Below, in pieces: positions 17,023-23,122 of a stretch of DNA of 28,599 nucleotides. Source of the DNA: Bacteroidales bacterium (GTDB lineage: Bacteria > Bacteroidota > Bacteroidia > Bacteroidales > Paludibacteraceae); assembly GCA_900769555.1 (NCBI GenBank), contig CAAGHA010000121.1:1-28599 (forward strand), given 5' to 3'. The position numbers and the translations under genes are program-made. The first letter of the stretch is position 1; each line of letters begins with the position of its first letter. Under the pieces are notes generated by a model, which searched no databases, was not told where the DNA came from, and saw nothing but the letters and a program-made list of their open reading frames with translations.

Positions 17023-17862
17023 TTATTTTTTGAATTTCACCGCCACCCAATTTTTTTTAGTTTTATGTGATACATAAGATAAGTTGTATTTTTCACACTC
17101 TTTACAAATATCATTAAGGTCTGAGTCATAAAAACCGCTTAAGAACATAACTCCTCCATCGTTGAGAGTAGTGACATACTTATTGATATCATTCAAGAGA
17201 ATATTTTTATTGATATTTGCTAAAATAATGTCAAAACGAAGGTTTTCAAGCAGACGTTCTGCACCGCCCAATTCAAGGCGTATATTCTCAGCATTGTTAA
17301 TAGCGACGTTTTCAATTGCGTTATTATAAGCCCATTCATCAATGTCAATACCCAATATTTCTGAAGCATCTAATTTAGAAGAAAGGATCGATAGAATTGC
17401 CGTTCCACAACCCATGTCAAGGACTTTTTTCTTTTTAACATCACACTCAAGTAACGATTCGATCATAAGAGACGTTGTTTCATGATGACCGGTTCCGAAA
17501 GCCATTTTGGGATCAATTAAAATATCATAACGAGCCGCAGGATAATCTTTATGAAAAGAGCTATGTATTACACATTGATCGCCTATAATTAATGGCTGAA
17601 AAAAGTTTTTTTCCCACTCTTCATTCCAGTTTTTATCCTCCATTTCTTGAGTCGAAAAAGAAATATCTTGAGTAAATTCAAACTGAGTTATGAGTTCTTC
17701 TATACACTCTTTTTTATATTTGTTTTCAGGAATATATCCAAGTAAAGCAGATTCTGAGTCAACAAAACTTTCGAACCCGATTTCCCCTAGTTGGGCAGAT
17801 AGGATGTCTTTTATAAAAATTTCCTGAGAAGGAAGAGAAAATTTAACTTCTATATATTTCAT
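17023..17862 (-). CDS. prmA: Ribosomal protein L11 methyltransferase
   Basis: A 279-aa SAM-dependent methyltransferase that trimethylates ribosomal protein L11. The PrmA hallmark AFGTGHHETT is at 121-130, SAM motif I VLDMGCGTAIL at 147-157, the acidic loop GIDIDEWA at 171-178 and the catalytic-site NINK at 216-219. The N-terminal substrate-binding domain is about 1-100. The ATG at 17862 is preceded on its strand by A-rich sequence. It is the first gene of a two-gene unit with the helicase. A candidate -7 (CATTTTTG, minus strand, 17965-17958) lies about 95 nt upstream, inside the inverted repeat shared with the divergent gene at 18060. Confidence 0.93.
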   Translation of the reverse strand: MKYIEVKFSLPSQEIFIKDILSAQLGEIGFESFVDSESALLGYIPENKYKKECIEELITQFEFTQDISFSTQEMEDKNWNEEWEKNFFQPLIIGDQCVIHSSFHKDYPAARYDILIDPKMAFGTGHHETTSLMIESLLECDVKKKKVLDMGCGTAILSILSSKLDASEILGIDIDEWAYNNAIENVAINNAENIRLELGGAERLLENLRFDIILANINKNILLNDINKYVTTLNDGGVMFLSGFYDSDLNDICKECEKYNLSYVSHKTKKNWVAVKFKK

Positions 17863-17950
17863 GTTACAGATACTTTAAAAATTTTTGTCTATAAATAAGT
17901 AAATTTGGTCTAACAATTTATGGAGGTAATAGTTATTAATGCTATATTGC

Positions 17951-18010
17951 AGTGTAACAAAAATGGTATAATTTTGATAATTTGAAAAACTTAATTATCT
18001 TTGTTACACT
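17951..18010. repeat. Perfect 11-bp inverted repeat spanning a divergent promoter region
   Basis: AGTGTAACAAA (17951-17961) and TTTGTTACACT (18000-18010) are perfect inverted copies separated by 38 nt. Each arm begins with the TTTG of a -7-like element reading outward: TATCTTTG on plus (17996-18003) and CATTTTTG on minus (17965-17958). The pair therefore covers the predicted start points of both divergent transcripts. A regulator acting on both genes is possible; the sequence does not show which. Confidence 0.6.
17973..18003 (+). promoter_or_regulatory. Promoter of the 18060 gene
   Basis: A -33 TTTG (17973-17976) lies 19 nt before a -7 TATCTTTG (17996-18003), a full match to the Bacteroidota consensus. 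The leader to the ATG is about 50 nt and contains AGGGAGG at 18046-18052, a purine-rich ribosome-binding candidate unusual for this window. Confidence 0.75.
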
Positions 18011-18059
18011 AAAACTAGACAAAGTTAATTTATTTTTTTAATTTAGGGAGGACTGTAAT

Positions 18060-19187
18060 ATGAAAATTAAAATTAAATTTATAACGTTGTGGTTACTTTC
18101 GATGATTACATCATTTCAAGTTATAGCTGTTGATGATATATATTATTCAACAGCGGATGCTGAGGCTGATAAAGTGGCGTATGATAAAAAGAGGATGGAG
18201 GAGAATGAGAAGTTGCATCAGCAGACTCTTGTAATTAAATCGAAGGAACAACAGTTGGTTAAAGCTCAGGGAGATACAATCTTTATTGAAGATACTTCGA
18301 TTGTTGGCAATAACTATTACCTTGATACAATAGTTGTTGTTGATGACAGCGATTTTGAATATACTCGTAGATTGAATGCATTTCATGATACAGATTATGA
18401 AATTTATGACGCTACGGGAGACGATAATGTAAATGTTTATTTGGTGAATGATTATGGCTTGTATTCTCCATACTATGATTATTGGAGTTATAGAAATTGG
18501 AGATATGGTTATCTTTGGGGAGTAGGTTATTACCCATACTATTCGTATAACCCATTTTGGTATGGTCATCATTGTTATGGATATTGTCACCACCATCATC
18601 ACCATCATCATCCAATTTTCATACCGAGTCATAAACCTTCTTTTGGAGGGTCTTCAACTGCTCACAGAGCAAATGTGAGAAATTCCGGTAATAGAAGAGT
18701 ATCAGCAAGTAGTGCAAATGGTGTTGGAAGTGGAGTTAGAACAAGTTCTTATTCCAGAGAGAGTGGAACTGTTGCTCGTAGTAGTGGAGGTACTAGAAGT
18801 GTTGTGCGAGGTGGAATGTCAAGTAATTCTCGAGCATCTGTTGCCGGGGTTGGAAGTTCTTCGCAAAGAACAGTAAGTAGAAGTGGTGGAGCTGTTTCTC
18901 AATCGAGAGGAGGTACAGCGAACTCATATAACAGAACAAGTTCAACATCAAGAAGAAGTTCTTTGGGTTCTAGTTCTTCTTATGGACGATCTTCTTATGG
19001 ACGATCTTCTTACGGAAGTTCATCAGGTTCATCTTACGGAAGTTCATCAAGTTCATCTTATGGAAGTTCATCGGGTTCATCTTACAGAAGTTCATCAGGT
19101 TCATCATATGGACGTTCATCCGGTAGTTCATTGGGTGGAGGGCGTTCATCCGGTGGCGGAGGGCGTTCGTCCGGAGGAAGACGATGA
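18060..19187 (+). CDS. Secreted Tyr/His/Ser-rich repeat protein of unknown function
   Basis: A 375-aa protein not recognised as a characterised family. It has a signal peptide (about 1-23), an acidic and helical segment (25-70) and a beta-like segment (71-130). An extremely Tyr/Trp-rich stretch follows (131-175, YSPYYDYWSYRNWRYGYLWG type). Then come two Cys and ten His within 170-184, including eight His in a row (177-184). The rest (about 190-375) is low-complexity Ser/Gly/Arg with SSYGSSSG-type repeats. The His/Cys cluster could bind metal and the aromatic and Ser-rich tracts suggest an exposed envelope protein; both are inferences. It has its own promoter and lies 45 nt before a FadL-like barrel, with which it is probably co-transcribed. 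I see no lipobox and no T9SS sorting domain. Confidence 0.75.
   Translation: MKIKIKFITLWLLSMITSFQVIAVDDIYYSTADAEADKVAYDKKRMEENEKLHQQTLVIKSKEQQLVKAQGDTIFIEDTSIVGNNYYLDTIVVVDDSDFEYTRRLNAFHDTDYEIYDATGDDNVNVYLVNDYGLYSPYYDYWSYRNWRYGYLWGVGYYPYYSYNPFWYGHHCYGYCHHHHHHHHPIFIPSHKPSFGGSSTAHRANVRNSGNRRVSASSANGVGSGVRTSSYSRESGTVARSSGGTRSVVRGGMSSNSRASVAGVGSSSQRTVSRSGGAVSQSRGGTANSYNRTSSTSRRSSLGSSSSYGRSSYGRSSYGSSSGSSYGSSSSSSYGSSSGSSYRSSSGSSYGRSSGSSLGGGRSSGGGGRSSGGRR
18975..19127 (+). repeat. In-frame tandem repeats encoding Ser/Gly/Tyr units
   Basis: Two copies of a 15-bp unit coding SSYGR (18975-18989, 18990-19004) are followed by 24-bp units coding SYGSSSGS at 19008-19031, 19032-19055, 19056-19079 and 19080-19103, with a degenerate fifth at 19104-19127. 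The 24-bp units differ at only a few bases. Both unit lengths are multiples of three, so copy-number change would keep the frame. Confidence 0.9.
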
Positions 19188-19232
19188 TTTGGTTTAGTTG
19201 ATATATATGTTATAAATGAAAATAGTATAGAT

Positions 19233-20645
19233 ATGAAAAAGATATTTTTGACAATCGGAGCATTGGCAATCTCCTTAGCAACTATTGCACAAAGTGCCTA
19301 CGACGCTTTGAATTTGGCTCAAACCGATCCTGTATTAGGAACAGCAAGATACTCTGCGATGGCAGGAGCTATGGGAGCATTGGGAGGTAACGTCTCCACA
19401 ATGAAGGATAACCCTGCAGGTTTAGGGATATATCGTAGTTTCGACATTACATTCACTCCTTCTTTTATGATAAATAATGATGGAGAGATGGATTTTAATT
19501 TAAATAACTTCGGACTTGTCGTTAATTTTGGTAACCGAAATAAAAGTACAAGTGGTTATGTTACCTCTTCGTTAGGAGTTTCTTTTAATAGAATTCGTAA
19601 CTATTCACACTATAGTTCTCTTATAGAGAATGATGCTCAAGTATCTATGACAGATATAATGGGAAGTGATTTAACACCGGATTTAATCTATGACGAAGCT
19701 ATTGATTTGGGGTTGATTGGTGAGGATGGATACTCCATGTTTGGATTTGATGAAAATGGGGATGGATTGAGTTTTGATAAAGCATGGAAATTTAGTGAGT
19801 CGGGGCGAGTTTATGAATGGGATTTCTCGTATGGAATGAATATTAGTAATCGTTTTTACTGGGGAGTCTCCATTGGAGCACGTTCGGTGCGTTATACTCA
19901 ACAGTCGGTTTATGATGAAGCTTGTGTAGATGGGAATAGTTGGTATTTAGACAATTATTATCAGGCAACAGGATTTGGTGCTAATTTTAAAGTAGGAGCA
20001 ATTGTACGTGCAACCGATTGGTTGAGGGTTGGATTTGCATTACATACGCCAACATTCTATGATTTGGAAGATGAGTATAGTACGGATTTTGATTATAATG
20101 ATCAATTTGCTGATAGTCCGACAATAGATGAGGGGTATTATGAGTATACACTGCAAACTCCTATGAAGTTCCAAGCAAGTTTAGGTTTTGTTATCGGTAA
20201 AAGAGCTTTGATTGGGGTGGAGTATGATTATGAAGATTTTAAATCAATGCGTTTGGAGGCAAATAATATTCTTATAGAACGCGAAGATAGAGTGATAAAC
20301 GATGAGATGAATGTAAATAGTTCTATCAAAGTGGGAACAGAGGTTAAGGTGATTGATGAGTTCTCTTTGCGGGCAGGTTTTGCGTTTGTAGGCAAGCCAA
20401 TGCAAACTATTACATCTGATTTATCGAATAATATTGGTTTATACTTACCTGTATCAGTTCCTAAAACATCAATGTATATTACCGGAGGTGCAGGATATAG
20501 TGGAGATCATTTTTATTGTGATATTGCTTATATGTATAAAAATCAAAAAAGAGATTTGTATGTTGCTATGCCGGCTGATGAACCGACATTAGATTTAGAT
20601 TATGCAAATCACAATGTGATGGCAACATTTGGATGGAAATTCTAA
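19233..20645 (+). CDS. FadL/OmpP1-like outer-membrane beta-barrel protein
   Basis: A 470-aa protein with a signal peptide (about 1-19, ending TIAQ) and the FadL/OmpP1/TodX-type N-terminal segment (RYSAMAGAMGALGGNVSTMKDNPAGLG, residues about 39-65). Amphipathic strands follow, ending in a terminal Phe (FGWKF). FadL-family proteins are outer-membrane channels for hydrophobic compounds; the substrate here is unknown. Acidic, Asp-rich loops (about 160-190, 275-300) are prominent. A PorV-like T9SS role is possible in this family but nothing here singles it out. It lies 45 nt after the repeat protein with no separate promoter seen, and a terminator follows at once. Confidence 0.8.
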   Translation: MKKIFLTIGALAISLATIAQSAYDALNLAQTDPVLGTARYSAMAGAMGALGGNVSTMKDNPAGLGIYRSFDITFTPSFMINNDGEMDFNLNNFGLVVNFGNRNKSTSGYVTSSLGVSFNRIRNYSHYSSLIENDAQVSMTDIMGSDLTPDLIYDEAIDLGLIGEDGYSMFGFDENGDGLSFDKAWKFSESGRVYEWDFSYGMNISNRFYWGVSIGARSVRYTQQSVYDEACVDGNSWYLDNYYQATGFGANFKVGAIVRATDWLRVGFALHTPTFYDLEDEYSTDFDYNDQFADSPTIDEGYYEYTLQTPMKFQASLGFVIGKRALIGVEYDYEDFKSMRLEANNILIEREDRVINDEMNVNSSIKVGTEVKVIDEFSLRAGFAFVGKPMQTITSDLSNNIGLYLPVSVPKTSMYITGGAGYSGDHFYCDIAYMYKNQKRDLYVAMPADEPTLDLDYANHNVMATFGWKF

Positions 20646-20646
20646 A

Positions 20647-20673
20647 GGTAAGTTCAATAAATTTACCGTTTTT
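20647..20673 (+). terminator. Terminator of the FadL-like gene
   Basis: GGTAAGTT (20647-20654) pairs with AATTTACC (20660-20667), 8 bp with one G.U, around a 5-nt loop, and is followed by GTTTTT. It lies one base after the stop codon. Confidence 0.75.
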
Positions 20674-20738
20674 AATTTAAATGTATAAATTGCAGAGTGA
20701 TATACTTTTCTGTACTTTAGATAAGTTTAGTGAGATAG

Positions 20739-20780
20739 GAGGCTGTGTCAGGATAAAAAATGGCTCAGCCTCTTTATTTG
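20739..20780 (+). terminator. Second GC-rich hairpin, terminator-like
   Basis: GAGGCTG (20739-20745) pairs with CAGCCTC (20766-20772), extendable inward past one mismatch, and is followed by TTTATTTG. It is about 90 nt past the FadL-like stop and its terminator. It may be a back-up terminator or the end of a short transcript; only a weak -7-like TACTTTTC (20703-20710) lies between the two hairpins. Confidence 0.6.
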
Positions 20781-20896
20781 ACTAATTTTAGGCATATTTA
20801 TATACAAAAAAAATTACGTAATGCGTAGATTGATGAATTATCATCGAGTTGGAGATTATTTTAAGAGGTTTTCTAAAAAGTTAAATGAAAGAATCT

Positions 20897-21262
20897 ATGG
20901 CTGAGCACAATGAATTAGGGAAGAAAGGAGAAGATTTTGCTGTTACATATTTGCGTTCAAAAGGATATAAAATCCTACATCAAAATTGGCGATGTGGTAA
21001 ATTTGAATTAGATATTATTGCTGAGAATGAAGACTATTTGGTAGTCGTAGAGGTTCGTTCTCGGAGCGAGGGTTTTTTGCTTCATCCTGTAGATAGCGTA
21101 GGAAAGCGTAAGATAAAAAATACAATCTTTGCAGCAGAGAAATATATATTTTCAAATAATGTACAAAAAGAAGTTCGATTTGATATTATTTCAGTTATAG
21201 CAACAAATGGAGGTGTTAGAGAAATCGTGCATATAGAAGATGCATTTTTACCTTGTATGTAG
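20897..21262 (+). CDS. yraN: YraN/UPF0102 family endonuclease-like protein
   Basis: A 121-aa protein from the ATG at 20897. The in-frame ATG at 20885 would add MKES, but family members typically begin MAEHNELGKKGE, so 20897 is preferred. The restriction-endonuclease-like core is visible: GKFELDIIAEN with E37 and D39, then VVVEVRSRS with E52 and R54. UPF0102 proteins have a Holliday-junction-resolvase-like fold; their role is not established. It has no clear promoter; TAATTTTA near 20783 is the closest to a -7. It converges on tadA with 2 nt between the stops, so no terminator fits between them. Confidence 0.9.
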   Translation: MAEHNELGKKGEDFAVTYLRSKGYKILHQNWRCGKFELDIIAENEDYLVVVEVRSRSEGFLLHPVDSVGKRKIKNTIFAAEKYIFSNNVQKEVRFDIISVIATNGGVREIVHIEDAFLPCM

Positions 21263-21264
21263 TA

Positions 21265-21696
21265 TTAGCGTTTTCTTTTAAAGAACTCTTTCATTAGTTC
21301 AGCGCACTCTTCATTCAATATACCTTGTGTAACCATACATTTGGGGTGTAGAGCATTGGGAGCAATAACAGAAAACCCTTTTTTTATATCTTGTGTTCCA
21401 TATACAAGTCGTCCGATTTGAGCCCAGCCAATTGCACCGGCGCACATGGTACAGGGTTCAACGGTTACGTATAAAGTGCAATCGCGTAGGTATTTACCCC
21501 CAAGGTAATCAGAAGCCATAGTTATTGCTTGCATTTCAGCATGAGCAGTTACATCATTCAATGTCTCAGTTAGATTGTGAGCTTGGGCAATAATTTTGTC
21601 TTGGCAAACAATAATTGCACCAATAGGAACTTCGTTATTTTCCTCTGCTATTTTAGCCTCTTCAATGGCCTTTTTCATATAGTATTCGTCGGTCAT
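21265..21696 (-). CDS. tadA: tRNA-specific adenosine deaminase
   Basis: A 143-aa zinc deaminase that converts adenosine-34 of tRNA to inosine. The CDA-fold motifs are complete: H52-A-E54 in AHAEMQAI and P81-C82-TM-C85 in VEPCTMCAGAIG. The conserved Asn/Leu segment AQAHNLTE and the late GVLNEECAELMKEFFKRKR-like C-terminus (here GILNEECAEL) fit TadA over other deaminases. It begins one base after the stop of the small ribbon-helix-helix gene, so the two are co-transcribed and probably translationally coupled. Confidence 0.93.
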   Translation of the reverse strand: MTDEYYMKKAIEEAKIAEENNEVPIGAIIVCQDKIIAQAHNLTETLNDVTAHAEMQAITMASDYLGGKYLRDCTLYVTVEPCTMCAGAIGWAQIGRLVYGTQDIKKGFSVIAPNALHPKCMVTQGILNEECAELMKEFFKRKR

Positions 21697-21697
21697 C

Positions 21698-21925
21698 TTA
21701 TCTCATCTCTTTTTCCGAAAAGAGGGTCGGAGCGTCCTCTTCAAATTTCTTTAGTATGGCACTCATAAGAGTTTCTCGTATTAACTTACTTTTATTTGTT
21801 ATGTTGTATTCTTCGAAAAAACGATTAAGCACTTTATACTCCTTTTCATTAAGAGCAATGTGCAAACGATACGTCCGATTCATGTTTTCAGTATTGGACG
21901 GCATAGTTTCTTTTTTCTTCTTCAT
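21698..21925 (-). CDS. Small ribbon-helix-helix-like DNA-binding protein
   Basis: A 75-aa protein from the ATG at 21925; ATGs at 21934 and 21904 are alternatives. The open frame extends up to 22024, but only through a TTG and non-conserved-looking residues. The core YRLHIALNEKEYKVLNRFF, then NKSKLIRETLMSAIL, follows the strand-helix-helix pattern of the CopG/Arc/MetJ superfamily. A basic KKKK leads it and an acidic tail ends it. It sits one base before tadA. RHH proteins often repress their own promoter, and a perfect inverted repeat (21955-22002) lies just upstream. Family assignment is by pattern only and no target is known. Confidence 0.6.
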   Translation of the reverse strand: MKKKKETMPSNTENMNRTYRLHIALNEKEYKVLNRFFEEYNITNKSKLIRETLMSAILKKFEEDAPTLFSEKEMR

Positions 21926-21954
21926 CCTTCCCATAACTATAGCACAATAAAGAA

Positions 21955-22002
21955 AGGTGCAAAACTTAACAAACCATTCCTTTAGTCTGTGATTTTGCAC
22001 CT
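21955..22002 (-). terminator. 10-bp inverted repeat: terminator of the NlpC-like gene or operator of the RHH gene
   Basis: AGGTGCAAAA (21955-21964) and TTTTGCACCT (21993-22002) are perfect inverted copies with 28 nt between. Read on the minus strand the hairpin is followed by TTCTTTATT and lies about 22 nt past the stop of the gene ending at 22025, as a long-loop terminator would. The left arm also contains a minus-strand -7-like AAGTTTTG (21967-21960) placed about 35 nt before the RHH ATG, so an operator role is also possible. Confidence 0.5.
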
Positions 22003-22024
22003 CGTCTATTACGATACTTATCAA

Positions 22025-22699
22025 CTACTTGATAATTATTAATTCGTTATTATTTCTTTCCAATTGAGATTGAAGATCTCTTACTGTATTCCCAGCTACC
22101 TCTAACTCTTGTTGAAGTCGTTCCAATTCTGCCTTTGTAGCTTTCTCTTGTGCGATAGCCTTCTCTATTGCTTTTACATCCTTTTGGTAAGCTTCTCTGA
22201 AGTTATTTAACTGAGAATCTGTGGTAATTCTATTTGCTTGCATAAAGTTGTTTGCGAAACCTTCCTCAGAACTATTACGGACTATCACGCCTTTTTCCGG
22301 GGATGCATAAATAAAGTTAAAACTACCATCTTTTTCAATATGTTGAACGATACCTACTTGTGAAATAATTTTTGTATTCTGTCCATCATGAAAGAATACC
22401 ACGTCACCAGCCTCTAAGTTTTTAGTTTTTTTGATTTTACTGCCGGTTTTAAAAAGGTTTTCTTTTTCATAAGGGACATCCAATCCAATTTGTTTATAGG
22501 CATACACAACCAATCCTGCGGCATCAAAAGCATCCTCACCCTTAGCTCCATCAGCAAATGGTTTTTGTTGTTGTTGAAGAATTGCCACCATCATTTGGTT
22601 GATGTTTTGAGATTTTGCATTAAGAATATCCATACGGGTTGCTGCAAATGTAGAGCTACAAGCAACAAGCATCGAAATAATTAAAACTTTTACTTTCAT
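22025..22699 (-). CDS. NlpC/P60-like secreted protein, apparently catalytically dead
   Basis: A 224-aa exported protein. The N-terminus is a signal sequence; LVAC (11-14) could be a lipobox, or signal peptidase I could cut near residue 19. Residues about 50-150 follow the NlpC/P60 peptidoglycan endopeptidase layout: FDAAGLVVYAYKQIGLDVPY, then LEAGDVVFF, SQVGIV and FIYASPEKGV. In active members these read FDCSG, HVGI and HAS. Here the catalytic Cys is Ala60, the His is Gln114 and the third polar residue is Tyr131, so all three positions look replaced. The fold-defining residues (G62, G98 D99, G116) are kept. Residues 165-220 form a coiled coil rich in Glu/Gln/Lys. It is most likely a binding or scaffolding pseudoenzyme at the cell wall. 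A strong promoter with an operator-like repeat and a long leader lie upstream. Confidence 0.78.
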   Translation of the reverse strand: MKVKVLIISMLVACSSTFAATRMDILNAKSQNINQMMVAILQQQQKPFADGAKGEDAFDAAGLVVYAYKQIGLDVPYEKENLFKTGSKIKKTKNLEAGDVVFFHDGQNTKIISQVGIVQHIEKDGSFNFIYASPEKGVIVRNSSEEGFANNFMQANRITTDSQLNNFREAYQKDVKAIEKAIAQEKATKAELERLQQELEVAGNTVRDLQSQLERNNNELIIIK

Positions 22700-22887
22700 T
22701 TCTTTTCGTTTTTTTAGTTCAAAAATAGTTATTAATCCTATCCAATATAGTTCTCTATGATTAAATATTTGTACAATAATTCTCAGTTCGCACGCAAGAT
22801 TATAGTAGTGGAATCTCTAATATAGAGATTTTATGTAGTAGAAATGTTTTGAATCTGTTTATGGATAGATATCTGTATAAACATTTC
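22700..22887 (-). ncRNA. Long structured 5' leader of the NlpC-like gene
   Basis: From the predicted start near 22887 the minus-strand transcript has about 188 nt before the ATG. It opens almost at once with a 9-bp stem (22841-22849 with 22879-22887: GAAATGTTT and AAACATTTC), and then has a perfect 8-bp hairpin with a 3-nt loop (22812-22819 with 22823-22830). Other leaders in this window are about 10-75 nt. No open reading frame of note is seen in it. Whether it is a regulatory RNA or only a stabilising leader cannot be decided here. Confidence 0.4.
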
Positions 22888-22893
22888 CTCTTG

Positions 22894-22923
22894 CAAAGGT
22901 AATTATTTAGAGATAATTACCAA
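22894..22923 (-). promoter_or_regulatory. Promoter of the NlpC-like gene with an internal operator-like inverted repeat
   Basis: On the minus strand a TTG (22923-22921) lies 19 nt before TACCTTTG (22901-22894), a full match to the Bacteroidota promoter. A perfect 8-bp inverted repeat, GGTAATTA (22898-22905) and TAATTACC (22914-22921) with an 8-nt spacer, fills the space between the boxes, and its arms overlap both of them. A protein bound there should block the polymerase. Confidence 0.7.
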
Positions 22924-22944
22924 GTGTTTAGTTTAAATTTTTAA

Positions 22945-22997
22945 AAAGGCTTCTTATAAAGTATGATTAAAGATTGCTAATAAGAAGCCTTTCTTTT
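22945..22997. terminator. Orphan bidirectional terminator hairpin
   Basis: AAAGGCTTCTTAT (22945-22957) pairs perfectly with ATAAGAAGCCTTT (22980-22992), 13 bp around a 22-nt loop. A CTTTT tail follows on plus, and a TTTTAAAAATT tail on minus. It lies between divergently transcribed genes, so no annotated gene ends here on either strand. Confidence 0.7.
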
Positions 22998-23090
22998 AAA
23001 TATATTGAACAGAGATTCATCCATGCTTTCTGTTACGTGAAATTTTAAGTTCTTTTGTGCTCGACGATTTCTATATTCATTTCTTTATTG

Positions 23091-23098
23091 TATATTTG
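23091..23098 (+). promoter_or_regulatory. -7 promoter element of cysS
   Basis: TATATTTG matches TAnnTTTG and is followed by CA, as in the leuS, rplS, ppiC and NlpC-like promoters of this window. It lies 24 nt before the cysS ATG. No good -33 box is seen at 19-21 nt upstream. Confidence 0.65.
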
Positions 23099-23122
23099 CA
23101 GATAGAAAAAAATATAGGCAAA

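Noticed and set aside
18588..18611. Eight consecutive His codons, as in a vector tag
   Set aside because: The codons mix CAC and CAT and lie inside a His/Cys/Tyr-rich native region, so contamination is unlikely.
18147..18632. A 161-residue minus-strand frame, plus a shorter one at 18412-18615
   Set aside because: Both are antisense shadows of the Tyr/His-rich region and are composed of Ile/Met/Asn runs with no recognisable start signals.
18883..19197. A 104-residue plus-strand open frame with a Val/His/Glu repeat overlapping the Ser-rich gene
   Set aside because: It is the second frame of the 15/24-bp tandem repeats. The main frame has signal peptide, promoter and natural start; this one has none.
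20821..20904. A 27-codon basic open frame just before yraN, overlapping its start
   Set aside because: No ribosome-binding site or promoter, and no amino-acid bias that would suggest a leader peptide.
21926..22024. Longer form of the RHH gene starting at a TTG
   Set aside because: The extension runs through the inverted repeat and begins one base after the upstream stop; the residues show no family pattern.
23057..23122. Upstream in-frame start for cysS
   Set aside because: It would place the promoter TATATTTG inside the gene, and the protein homology begins at MEHKLKVYN.
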